From Bacteroidales bacterium UBA1374 (GTDB lineage: Bacteria > Bacteroidota > Bacteroidia > Bacteroidales > UBA932), in NCBI GenBank assembly GCA_002305545.1, contig DBRG01000021.1, positions 1 through 33,472 on the forward strand: a stretch of 33,472 bases of DNA. The letters are read 5' to 3'. Position 1 is the first letter of the stretch, and the number at the start of each line of letters is the position of its first letter. The position numbers were made by a program, and so were the translations under genes. The notes below the pieces were generated by a model. That model was not told the DNA's origin. It did no database searches and worked only from the letters and a program-made list of their open reading frames with translations. Positions 7,590 to 15,367 of the stretch are shown piece by piece.

Positions 7590-8780
7590 TCACCTGGATT
7601 CCCCCTCTTCCCCTTCTTCCCCGTCTTCCTTGAATTGGGCGATGTCGGATTTCAGGCGTGCCCAGTAGCCGTAGGTGCGGTCAATGTTATCAATTGAAAA
7701 AAAGCAAATACCGGCCGAGCCTCCGGTGCGGGTGTAGAGCATGAATTCCATGATCCTGTCTTGCGGGACGTGTCCCACGAACAAGCCGGAACAAAGGATC
7801 CCGTCGTTGCCGGCTTCCCTGAGTTCCTGCACTCCTTCCTTGGTTGCCGTATGGACCTGGTAGTCTTCCCAATTGAAGAACTTATGGTAGATCATGGGAA
7901 AGAAAATGTCTACGTTGCGAAAGCGGGGCCAGTCCTGCCTTACTAGTTTTCGGGACTCCTGGGGAGTTGCAAATACGGCCACCGAAGCCACTTTCCCGTA
8001 TTTTTTGATCTCGGCGCATACCTCGCTGGTCACTGCCGAGAGGGCGTCCCAGCGGTATTGCATCCAGCGCTCATCTGCTGTAGGATCTTCCAGGTCAAGC
8101 GGATCCACCCCGGTCAGGGCTTTGAAGCAGGCCCGGCAGGTATCGCAATAACAAAAGTCCCACTGCGGATACACCCGGTCCTGCACCACGTTGCGGGATT
8201 CTTGCAATCCGTAAGGCAGGATTGCGTCGGGATAGCGGATGAAATCCAGGTGTACGCCGGCAAGGCCTTTGATCTGCGCCAACTCGGCAACCCGCTCCTT
8301 GAGGTACTGTGTGGTTTCGGGACGGGACGGGCAAAGCCAGCGGTAATGTTCTCTATTATAAAGATTTATGTCAAGACAGGACTGTCCCAGGGCGTTCACC
8401 TGGTACCAATCAGGATGGGCGTTGCGCAGGCTGTGCTCGGTCCGGTTGATGGCCCAGATCCAGGCGTGGAGCTCAATCCCGTATTTCTGCGCAAAAGGCA
8501 GGGCGTTCTCAATGATCCGGATAGCCGCATAGTCGCGGAAATCCGGGGCCGGATCAGTGTCTGCCGGTTCCTTCAGCTCTTCGGGGTAGCCTCCGTGACA
8601 TTCCAGCAGGATGGCGTCAATCCCCGCATCGGCTGCTTTTTGAAAATAGTAGTCCCATTGCCCATTGGTCATGGTGGTTTTGCCAGACATCCAGGCCCAT
8701 ACTTTCTTTGTGTTGTCCTGGCGCGGTGTACAAGATATGAGTGCCATAGCCAGTATCAGGAATAATTTTTTCATGTTCAA
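7590..8780 (-). CDS. GHL10-type glycoside hydrolase-like lipoprotein
   Basis: 396 residues. MNMKKLFLILAMALISC is a lipoprotein signal peptide with the lipidated Cys at residue 17. The rest is a TIM-barrel of the GHL10 (DUF187, YngK-like) group: VWAWMSGKTTMTNGQWDYYF, DAGIDAILLECHGGYP, YGIELHAWIWAIN, GLAGVHLDFIRYPD and, near the end, GGSAGICFFSID. The acidic residues in LDFIRYPD and the histidine-tryptophan patch are the likely active site. A Cys cluster CYCDTCRACF may bind metal or form disulfides. The C-terminus is an acidic low-complexity tail (EDGEEGEEGESR) encoded by a CTTCCCC-type tandem repeat at 7604-7630. The family is proposed to act on cell-wall or polysaccharide substrates, and the true substrate is unknown. 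Confidence 0.85.
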   Translation of the reverse strand: MNMKKLFLILAMALISCTPRQDNTKKVWAWMSGKTTMTNGQWDYYFQKAADAGIDAILLECHGGYPEELKEPADTDPAPDFRDYAAIRIIENALPFAQKYGIELHAWIWAINRTEHSLRNAHPDWYQVNALGQSCLDINLYNREHYRWLCPSRPETTQYLKERVAELAQIKGLAGVHLDFIRYPDAILPYGLQESRNVVQDRVYPQWDFCYCDTCRACFKALTGVDPLDLEDPTADERWMQYRWDALSAVTSEVCAEIKKYGKVASVAVFATPQESRKLVRQDWPRFRNVDIFFPMIYHKFFNWEDYQVHTATKEGVQELREAGNDGILCSGLFVGHVPQDRIMEFMLYTRTGGSAGICFFSIDNIDRTYGYWARLKSDIAQFKEDGEEGEEGESR

Positions 8781-8790
8781 AAGTAAGAAA

Positions 8791-11700
8791 TCATATGTAT
8801 TTCTGCTCTATAAAGTATTTCAGGTATAGAGGAAGCAGGTGTTTCCCGAGATAGTGTTTCTGCATTTCCGTGTTTTTCAGGAAGTTGGCCGTGTTGGTCA
8901 TATCATAACGGGGTTGCAGCCGTCCGAAGCGGTCCAGGAGGTTTTCACCGGTTGAACCGGCAGTGCTAGCAGCACCAGAAGCAACTGCAGCATTGTCCGA
9001 ACCGGCAGTGGCGGAACTTTCCGGGAACAAAGAGGCCAGCACCCGCAGGGGATTTTCCCTGATATTGGTCCCGAGCAGTTCCTCTCTCCAGTTTTCGTAA
9101 GGAACGATGCGGATCCTGTATCCCATGCGCCGGATAGCCTTTACCATGCTTTTTATGGTGAATGATTCCGTGTTCAGGATATTGAAGGCCAGGCCGCAGG
9201 CATCTTCCTGCAGTGAGATATGGGCGATGGCTTCACTTACATAATCCACGGGCACTGTATAGAGCCGGGTCTTGATGTTGGGTGCCTTTTGCATGTGAAT
9301 GCATCCCACGATCAGCCGGCTGACAAGATCCTTCGTCTCCCATATGCCGTTGACGGTATCGCCGGTTATGTCTCCGGGTCTGTAAATGCAGGCTTTCAGG
9401 CCACGCTCCCGGGCAATTTGGACCAGCTTTTCAGACACCCACTTGGTTTCTGAATAACCCAGCAAATAGCCTTCTCCCGAAATCAAAGGATCGGATTCGT
9501 ACACTTTTTTCCCGAAATGGGAAGGATTGTCATACACGCTATAGGACGAAATGTAATGGAAGTATTTTGCCCTCCCGGTACAGGCAAAACGCAGGCATTC
9601 CCGGGTCCCGTCCACGTTGCCCGCCTTCAGGAACTGGTATGGGAACAGGAAATTGAGCATGGCTCCGTTATGGTAAACTGCATCCACATGTTGGCTCAAC
9701 TCCCGGTAAACGTCCTCCCTCATGCCCAGCCGGGGTTGCTCCAGGGATCCCGTAACCGCCTGAATGTTTTGGGCATATTCGTCTTTCCAGCAACGGTAGT
9801 GTTTCATGTTGCTTATGACACGTTCCCGTCCCGTTTTTTCATCCTGTGCCCGTACGTGACAATAGATGCGGATGTCTTTCCCTTCATTCTGTTCAATGAG
9901 CGACCGGATCAAAAAAGCCCCCAGGAAGCCGGTACTCCCGGTCAGGAACAAATTCCTGCATGCACTCATCGGGTGTTCATACGGAGCACCGGGAGCAATG
10001 GACGGGTCCATCGTGCATTCGTCCTGCAGGTTGACTTTTATTGCTGTCCCGTTCCCTTCCAGCAAGTCATGCTGTATGAGTTCCGTAATCCCGTTCACAG
10101 AAGCATTCAGGCCAACCTGGGTGACATCCAGTTTTATATGAAACACTTCTTCCAGCTGGCAGGCACATTCCACCAGTTTGAGCGAATCGCCTCCCAGCTC
10201 CAGGAAACCGGTGTCCAGGCCGTAATCCCGCCTTTCCAACAAGTTGTCGAAAACGGCCTTGACTTTTTCATGAATACCGTTCAGTGCGGTTTCAGGGATT
10301 GTTGTTTTTTCCCGGGCCGAGGCATTCTTCCTGCTGCTGAACAACACCTGGAGCATTCCTTCCGTCGAAAGCTCGCCGTTGCGTCCATTAAGTGGCTTTT
10401 GGGCACCCTGGCTTAATTTTTCCTGCAGATACAGCTCCCTGACCTTATGGGTGCGGATTTTCCGGTTGTCGGTCCTGGGAAGGCTGTTCTTTTTAAGGAA
10501 CACCACGTCGTAAAACGAGAATTCAAATATCCGGGCAGCAACCTGGTTGACCTGGGCAGCCAAAGCAGCAAAATCAAGGTTGGGTCTGTCAGTTTCCAGG
10601 CATGCCACTACGGCCTCCCTGTTATTTGCTTCCACGGTAAAAAAGACGGAAGCGTCTGCGGATAAGGCGGGTATGTTCTTTTTGAGTGCGGCTTTTATAT
10701 CTCCCGGATACACATTATGCCCGTTGATGATGATGATTTCCTTGATCCGGTCTGTCATGTAAAAATTTCCACGGTAGAGGAATCCCAAATCGCCCGTCTT
10801 GAAAAAATAACCCTGGTAACCCTCAATACAGGCTTTGAAATTTTCATTATCCTTAACGTGACCCCAATAGCCTTTGCAGACCGTATCTCCCTGGATGTAC
10901 ATCTCCCCTACCTGGTCTTCTTCACAAGGTTTTCCCGTGGCAGGGTCCACGGCGATCATGGTTATGCCCCTGACAGGTTTCCCCAGGCTGACCAGTTCCT
11001 TTCCCTGACCCGGTTCACACGGGACCACGCGGTTCCTGCGCAATGCATCTTCCGATACCCACAAGGTCCTTTGATCCTTGGGCGCTGCCGTTACCAGGCA
11101 GACATTCTCGGCCATGCCATAACCACAGGCGAAAGCCTCGGCCCGGATCCCAAACAGATCCGCAAAGGAACGTATGGTGACCGGATCGACAAACTCCGAT
11201 CCGTTCATGAAGTGGGTGACGTGCGTGAGGTCAAATGCCGAGGCTGCCTTAGGGGTCAGAATGTTCGGGAACAAGGCATAGGCGCTGTTGGGTCCTGCGG
11301 TGAGCTTTACCTGGTAATCGGAAAGGACCCTGAGCCAGAGTGTGGGCTTTTGCAGGAATTGGAGGGTTTGCAGAAAATAGGTCCTCCCCTCCAGGGCCGT
11401 TATGGGCAGGAAAATCCCAAAAAGCAATCCCAGGTTATGGAAAAACGGAACCCACATGGCCAGGCTGTTCCCGGTGGAATAGTCATACAGTTCCTGCACC
11501 TGGCTTATGTTGGTCATCAGGTTTTTCAGGGTGACCATCACCCCTTTGGGGTCACTGGTTGAACCCGAAGTATATTGCAGGTAAATGACCTCTTCGGGTT
11601 CGGCCATATGCAACGGAAACTCCCGTGGGGTGGTTTTTATGCGGTCTGTATAAATCCTTTTCAAACGGATTGCCTGGAAAAAGGCTTGCTTGAGGAGCTG

Positions 11701-12159
11701 TTTCTTCAGACCTGATTGCGGCGACCTCCCATTGGACTGCGGCGACTGTGGCGGCTGTGGCGGCTGCGGTGACTGTATTCCTGATAGTTGCGGATGCTCA
11801 AGGGCGTAATTGGAAATGATGAATTTTGGCTTGCAGCTTTTGACAACCGACAGGAAACGTTCAACTTTTCCCTCGTCAATCGGGGGCGGAATGATGGTAA
11901 AGATGGTTCCTGCCATCATGGCTCCGTATACGGCATACAGGGTTCCGGGGTCCTGTAATGAGAGAATGACTACCCGGTCTCCCTTTTTTGCTCCCCTGTC
12001 CAGCAACTCACCTGCAATGGCTTTGGCGTTTCTGAAAACCATATCTACGGTGACCTCCGTCACGGTTCCTTCTTCTGATGAATAATCCAGGAAATTGAAT
12101 ATTTTTCGGTCCGGACAGTCTTTGGTCCTTTCCAGGAGTATGTCAACAATGCCTTTCAT
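8791..12159 (-). CDS. FAAL-carrier-thioester reductase megasynthase-like protein
   Basis: 1122 residues, three enzymes in one chain. Residues 1-580 form a fatty acyl-AMP ligase-like adenylation domain: LQYTSGSTSDPKG (193-205), YGMAENVCLV (about 347-356), YFFKTGDLGF, and the catalytic lysine of LPRTDNRKIR (K567). Residues 630-700 are a carrier domain with phosphopantetheine serine 659 in LGGDSLK. Residues 735-1110 are a thioester reductase of the extended SDR type, with GSTGFLG (741-747) and YSETK (Y902, K906). It should activate an acid with ATP, load it on the carrier and release it as aldehyde or alcohol with NADPH. Low-complexity inserts are at 129-140 (SPQPPQPPQSPQ) and about 1035-1058. 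The start overlaps the upstream condensation gene by 4 bp, so the pair is coupled. No ketosynthase is nearby. Confidence 0.88.
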   Translation of the reverse strand: MKGIVDILLERTKDCPDRKIFNFLDYSSEEGTVTEVTVDMVFRNAKAIAGELLDRGAKKGDRVVILSLQDPGTLYAVYGAMMAGTIFTIIPPPIDEGKVERFLSVVKSCKPKFIISNYALEHPQLSGIQSPQPPQPPQSPQSNGRSPQSGLKKQLLKQAFFQAIRLKRIYTDRIKTTPREFPLHMAEPEEVIYLQYTSGSTSDPKGVMVTLKNLMTNISQVQELYDYSTGNSLAMWVPFFHNLGLLFGIFLPITALEGRTYFLQTLQFLQKPTLWLRVLSDYQVKLTAGPNSAYALFPNILTPKAASAFDLTHVTHFMNGSEFVDPVTIRSFADLFGIRAEAFACGYGMAENVCLVTAAPKDQRTLWVSEDALRRNRVVPCEPGQGKELVSLGKPVRGITMIAVDPATGKPCEEDQVGEMYIQGDTVCKGYWGHVKDNENFKACIEGYQGYFFKTGDLGFLYRGNFYMTDRIKEIIIINGHNVYPGDIKAALKKNIPALSADASVFFTVEANNREAVVACLETDRPNLDFAALAAQVNQVAARIFEFSFYDVVFLKKNSLPRTDNRKIRTHKVRELYLQEKLSQGAQKPLNGRNGELSTEGMLQVLFSSRKNASAREKTTIPETALNGIHEKVKAVFDNLLERRDYGLDTGFLELGGDSLKLVECACQLEEVFHIKLDVTQVGLNASVNGITELIQHDLLEGNGTAIKVNLQDECTMDPSIAPGAPYEHPMSACRNLFLTGSTGFLGAFLIRSLIEQNEGKDIRIYCHVRAQDEKTGRERVISNMKHYRCWKDEYAQNIQAVTGSLEQPRLGMREDVYRELSQHVDAVYHNGAMLNFLFPYQFLKAGNVDGTRECLRFACTGRAKYFHYISSYSVYDNPSHFGKKVYESDPLISGEGYLLGYSETKWVSEKLVQIARERGLKACIYRPGDITGDTVNGIWETKDLVSRLIVGCIHMQKAPNIKTRLYTVPVDYVSEAIAHISLQEDACGLAFNILNTESFTIKSMVKAIRRMGYRIRIVPYENWREELLGTNIRENPLRVLASLFPESSATAGSDNAAVASGAASTAGSTGENLLDRFGRLQPRYDMTNTANFLKNTEMQKHYLGKHLLPLYLKYFIEQKYI
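8954..9010. repeat. 12-bp direct repeat in a low-complexity insert of the reductase domain
   Basis: GAACCGGCAGTG occurs at 8954-8965 and 8999-9010, 45 bp (15 codons) apart, within a segment encoding Ala, Ser, Gly and Thr. It looks like an in-frame tandem duplication. Confidence 0.7.
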
Positions 12160-13448
12160 GTATCTTTGACTGGGGATTCGCCTGATAATTCCTTCATGTG
12201 TTTTTTCATCCCGGTGAAAAGCTGCAGTATCTTTTCCCGGTCCTTTTCATTACCCCGCACCGCTGTTGTGAAATCCAAAGTGCTGCTTACCGTGTGAATA
12301 TAAATCGTGATATTTGGTTTGAACTGGGAGGGGCCCACCAACATGATATCTGATAATTGGAGATCTCCCAGTTTCAACTGCCCTTCCTGAATGATTCCCA
12401 GGTTGCTGAATCCCAGTACCGGCGGGACAAACCAACGCAGAGTCCCCGGTTTGACCAGGAAAAAGGGGGAAACATAGCCCAGGCTTATAAGGGGTATCCC
12501 CTGAAGTCCGAAGAACCGTTTTTTCTTTTCCCGGGTTGTGACTTCGTGAACCCTTCTTATTGTATCTCCTATGGTAGCACCGCAGCGGACAATCCTGACT
12601 TGCAAAAGACCCACATGATTGGTCAGGCCCGTTTTTGCTGACTGTTTGATATGCCTTCTGTTATCCACCATACAGGTAATGGTCAGCGGTTTTTCTGCAG
12701 GGAAATCACACGTTTCATAAAGGGCATGTATGTAACAGGCTAGAAGCATGTCATTTACTGTAAACCCTGTCTTTTTTGCGGTTTCACGCATTTTTTCATA
12801 AGCAACGTCTTCCCATTTTTGTCTGATCGTCTGCAGGTGGTCAGAGGGGTCTTCCCCGGTATAGGCAAATGTTCGTTTCTCTTTCAGGCGTGTGATGTTC
12901 CTTAGCAGCAACCTGGCCCTTATCCTGTCCCGGAAAGGCAGATTGGAATAGATCATGGAATGGGCACGGCTACCGGTTTCAAAAACGGGCAATGGCAATC
13001 CTTCGTATATCCTGTTGTAGCAAAAGGCAACCTGGTACAGAAAAGTATGCAGGGTCCTGCCATCCAGGCACATATGGTTAATCATGACACAAAACAATGA
13101 TCTGCCATCATGGTTGATGACTGCAGCCTTGTATTGCACGTTGTTATCTGCAGGTATGACCTGGTTCATGAAATCGTCCCGGGCCAGTCCCGGATCATCC
13201 GTATGGATTACTGTCAGGATATCGTCTATGGAGTACGTCCTTATTTCCCAGTACGGATATAGAAAGTGGTCCCGGAACGAGCTGTGCAGCACGGTATGCG
13301 TTTCGGTGACATGTAACAGGGCTTTTTTCAATAGTCCGGTTTGAATCAAACCGTCGTATAATAATTCGCCACGGATCATCCTGTCGGTCGAGTGACCCAG
13401 GATGAAATGCAATTTATCCCACAATTCAGCACGCAAGGTACTTTGCAT
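12156..13448 (-). CDS. Stand-alone condensation-type acyltransferase
   Basis: About 430 residues, similar to NRPS condensation, PapA and WES acyltransferases. The active-site motif is INHMCLDGRT: the first His of HHxxxDG is Asn, while the catalytic second His and the Asp-Gly are kept. Later features are FTVNDMLLACYIHAL and LTNHVGLLQVRI (the Asn-x-x-Gly turn), as in condensation folds. It would join an acyl group to an amine or alcohol, probably using the thioester or the product of the coupled FAAL-carrier-reductase. I chose ATG 13448. The frame is open to 13520, but that would overlap the preceding gene, and the C-domain pattern begins here. A consensus promoter ends only 4 nt upstream. Its stop overlaps the next start (12156-12159). 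Confidence 0.8.
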   Translation of the reverse strand: MQSTLRAELWDKLHFILGHSTDRMIRGELLYDGLIQTGLLKKALLHVTETHTVLHSSFRDHFLYPYWEIRTYSIDDILTVIHTDDPGLARDDFMNQVIPADNNVQYKAAVINHDGRSLFCVMINHMCLDGRTLHTFLYQVAFCYNRIYEGLPLPVFETGSRAHSMIYSNLPFRDRIRARLLLRNITRLKEKRTFAYTGEDPSDHLQTIRQKWEDVAYEKMRETAKKTGFTVNDMLLACYIHALYETCDFPAEKPLTITCMVDNRRHIKQSAKTGLTNHVGLLQVRIVRCGATIGDTIRRVHEVTTREKKKRFFGLQGIPLISLGYVSPFFLVKPGTLRWFVPPVLGFSNLGIIQEGQLKLGDLQLSDIMLVGPSQFKPNITIYIHTVSSTLDFTTAVRGNEKDREKILQLFTGMKKHMKELSGESPVKDT

Positions 13449-13452
13449 ACCA

Positions 13453-13483
13453 CAAAAATAGAGAAACTTTATACCTGTGCAAA
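13453..13483 (-). promoter_or_regulatory. Consensus Bacteroidota promoter of the condensation/FAAL pair
   Basis: On the minus strand: TTTG (13483-13480), a 19-nt spacer, then TATTTTTG (13460-13453), an exact match to TTTG-N19-TAnnTTTG. The box is followed by TGGT and then ATG 13448, so transcription would start at or next to the start codon (a leaderless mRNA). The element lies across the 3' end of the preceding gene. Confidence 0.65.
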
Positions 13484-13957
13484 GAGTACCAGATAATTGT
13501 GTCCGAATTTCCTGGCACATTTTGGACAGTAGGCATAATGCACATAGTAGTCCTTTGCCTTCAGCCCCTTTTCTTTAAGAGAAAGTTCCATTTCTTTGAT
13601 GTATTGGGGAATGGCGTTGTATTTCCCGTCAAAGACACGTGCCTGGAACGTTCCGGAGATGCTGGTGTTGTTGGCACCTTCCACTTTTTTGGTGACCGAG
13701 AGGTATATCTCGGACCGGAAAGCCGAAGGATCCCGGAAAAGAATCAACGCCTCGGCAAGATCGGTAGTGCAGGCGTCAGATTTCCCGGCCAGATCCATCA
13801 TCTTTACAATCTTCTTCCCGATGGACGGGGGAAAGGGAATGTGAAAGCAGGTGGGAATCGTTTCCATGATGAAAGGTTTTTCTTCCCATGTGAATGTCTT
13901 ATTGTCCCACTTCTGTACTTCAAATTCAGGACAGCAAACAGGTTCTGTTGTTTTCAT
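13469..13957 (-). CDS. Conserved hypothetical protein with CC and CPKCA motifs
   Basis: 162 residues. I recognise it only as a conserved family sometimes labelled hydrolase, and no function is established from the sequence. Visible features are the N-terminal CCPEFEVQKWD, then TFTWEEKPFI, the middle GTFQARVFDGKYNAIPQYI, and the C-terminal YAYCPKCARKFGHNYLVLFA. The paired cysteines at both ends could bind a metal or be redox active. There is no signal peptide, so it is probably cytosolic. It is the first gene of the minus-strand run and ends 20 bp before the condensation gene. The condensation gene has its own promoter, so co-function is not certain. Confidence 0.75.
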   Translation of the reverse strand: MKTTEPVCCPEFEVQKWDNKTFTWEEKPFIMETIPTCFHIPFPPSIGKKIVKMMDLAGKSDACTTDLAEALILFRDPSAFRSEIYLSVTKKVEGANNTSISGTFQARVFDGKYNAIPQYIKEMELSLKEKGLKAKDYYVHYAYCPKCARKFGHNYLVLFAQV

Positions 13958-14062
13958 GATAATACTTTTTGATATTCTGAAATAAAAGCCATGTCAAACA
14001 TTTCAGGAACAGGAAAGTATAAAGATATGAATTTATGAATATCTTTACGAAAACTACCTGAA

Positions 14063-14746
14063 ATGAAAAAAACTCAACTTCTGATCCTGGGGCTGGTAAT
14101 CACACTGGTCATCTTTGCTCTAGCTACAGTGGCGGGAAAGTATTTTACTCTGGAGAGCTCTTTTTTCCCTAGTTCATTCATCACACACACGGTGATGCTG
14201 GTCCTTTCAGGTGCCGTGATATTCGGATTAAAAAAACACGTTCCCTTCAGGATGGCCATGCCGTGGCCGACAACCATATGGAAACCTGCGCTGTTCGGAT
14301 TCCTGTCATGCTTTATCGTGAACATCCTGCTATCCATCATCACTATACTAGCCGGAGGAGATATCAAAGCCCATCCCTTGATGGCCGCCTCTACCCCACT
14401 CCAAGCCTTCCTCTTCGTTTTTGTATATGCAAGCATTGCCGAGGAGTTGCTCCTGCGAGGTTTCCTGCAAAACATGCTGAGCCCGCTACAGGACCGGGGC
14501 ATCCGCTTTTTCAAAGTCAGGCTGAGCCTGCCCGTGATCCTTAGTGCCGTGGTCTTCGGACTGATACATCTAGTCTTGTTGAATGCAGGTGCCGGAGGTT
14601 TCCTGGTATTCCGCATCGTGATCTTTACAACTGTTTTGGGCCTGGTTGCCGGCTACTACCAGGAAAAATACAACAACTTCACTTACGCCGTCATCGTCCA
14701 CATGGCCGGAAACCTGATGGGGTTGGTATCGGCGTTCATCTCGTAA
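14063..14746 (+). CDS. CPBP family intramembrane glutamic endopeptidase
   Basis: A 227-residue multi-pass membrane protease of the CPBP (Abi/CAAX-processing) family. Motif 1 is AEELLLRGFL (Glu127, Glu128, Arg132). Motif 2 is FGLIHLVL with His169. Motif 3 is VHMAGNLMG with His213 and Asn217. These residues form the intramembrane active site in the Rce1 fold. There are about seven or eight hydrophobic segments. The family cleaves prenylated or other membrane-bound peptides, and in bacteria is often linked to bacteriocin immunity or protein maturation. No such partner lies next to it. The start at 14063 gives a short positive N-terminus, MKKTQ, before TM1. It is divergent from the 162-residue CC/CPKCA gene. 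Confidence 0.9.
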   Translation: MKKTQLLILGLVITLVIFALATVAGKYFTLESSFFPSSFITHTVMLVLSGAVIFGLKKHVPFRMAMPWPTTIWKPALFGFLSCFIVNILLSIITILAGGDIKAHPLMAASTPLQAFLFVFVYASIAEELLLRGFLQNMLSPLQDRGIRFFKVRLSLPVILSAVVFGLIHLVLLNAGAGGFLVFRIVIFTTVLGLVAGYYQEKYNNFTYAVIVHMAGNLMGLVSAFIS

Positions 14747-14792
14747 AGCATAAAATTTCCGGTTAAATTTTCAGGTTTAACATTTATATATC

Positions 14793-14999
14793 ATGAAAAT
14801 GAAAAAACTACCGCTTACCGTTTTACTCATCCTTCTGGGACCGGCTGCAACCTACATCGGAATGTACCCAAACATCACCTGCAAACCTTCCCAGGCCGGA
14901 TTCTGGATCATCATCGCACTGGGAATGGCCATAGGGGTTTCCTTAACAATGGTGATACAAAGGGTCAGGGCAAAAAACAACACCCCCGGGGCTGTTTGA
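14793..14999 (+). CDS. Small two-span membrane protein
   Basis: 68 residues with two hydrophobic stretches (about 5-23 and 37-58) separated by a short polar loop with one cysteine (NITCKPSQ). The C-terminal tail is positive (QRVRAKNN). It is not recognised as any named family. It lies 46 bp after the CPBP gene on the same strand. An AT-rich inverted repeat (AAAATTT and AAATTTT, 14752-14771) lies between them, too weak to call a terminator. A membrane-localised accessory protein is possible. The tandem REP array begins 18 bp downstream of its stop. Confidence 0.6.
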   Translation: MKMKKLPLTVLLILLGPAATYIGMYPNITCKPSQAGFWIIIALGMAIGVSLTMVIQRVRAKNNTPGAV

Positions 15000-15017
15000 G
15001 AGGGGCGGCCAACGGAG

Positions 15018-15150
15018 GGCAAACCCGGAGTGCCGCGCAAAAACGGACAGCAAACCCGGAGTGCCGCGCTAGAGGGGGGAAACGGCGGGCGAACCCGGAG
15101 TGCTGCGCAAAGGAGGGGGAACTGGCGGGCAAACCCGGAGTGCTGCGCAA
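15018..15150. repeat. Tandem array of REP family 2 left units (four copies)
   Basis: Four direct copies of a 23-bp unit begin near 15018, 15049, 15088 and 15128. The core is GGCAAACCCGGAGTGC, ending in GCGCAA. They are 31-40 bp apart, with linkers rich in AACGGCGG-like sequence. The array is directly followed by a fifth unit that opens a complete bipartite element. Spacing is irregular and each unit is partly palindromic, unlike a CRISPR. Confidence 0.8.
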
Positions 15151-15158
15151 AAACTGGC

Positions 15159-15272
15159 GGTAAACCCGGTTTACCGCGCAAGAAGAAATATAGGATTTCT
15201 AAGTATCTGATTTACAAGCATATATGTTTGACGAAAAAGGTGTTGCGCGGCAAACCGGGTTTGCCTGCGCAA
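15159..15272. repeat. Bipartite REP element (family 2), copy 1
   Basis: 114 bp. The left unit 15159-15181 (GGTAAACCCGGTTTACC, then GCGCAA) and the inverted right unit 15243-15272 (TTGCGCGGCAAACCGGG, then TTTGCC and TGCGCAA) are separated by exactly 61 bp of conserved AT-rich sequence containing AAGTATCTGATTTAC. The arms pair, so the whole element can fold as a long hairpin. It is upstream of the RAYT at 15368. Confidence 0.8.
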
Positions 15273-15310
15273 ATGGGCAGGTGTTTTGGGGCAAGCAGGG
15301 TTTGCTGTGG

Positions 15311-15342
15311 TTTGCTTTTATTCACCGAAAACAGTAAATTTG
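15311..15342 (+). promoter_or_regulatory. Promoter of the intact RAYT gene
   Basis: TTTG (15311-15314), a 20-nt spacer, then TAAATTTG (15335-15342) is an exact match to the Bacteroidota consensus. It ends 25 bp before ATG 15368. Confidence 0.65.
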
Positions 15343-15367
15343 AACGCATATTTAAGTGGAGTGAGAT

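Noticed and set aside
9517..10416. Plus-strand open frame of about 300 codons inside the FAAL-carrier-reductase gene
   Set aside because: It is a shadow of a long gene with clear catalytic motifs on the other strand. The same applies to long plus-strand frames at 4784-5572, 8058-8765 and 10717-11562.
13448..13520. Upstream start (13520) for the condensation enzyme
   Set aside because: It would overlap the end of the preceding gene and extend beyond the C-domain pattern, and the promoter lies inside that extension.
14752..14771. AT-rich inverted repeat after the CPBP gene as a terminator
   Set aside because: The stem is only A-T pairs with no T-run of note, so it is too weak to call.
15018..15272. 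CRISPR-like repeat array
   Set aside because: Units are 23 bp with irregular short linkers that are themselves similar, each unit is partly palindromic, and no cas gene is present. It fits REP arrays tied to the RAYT.
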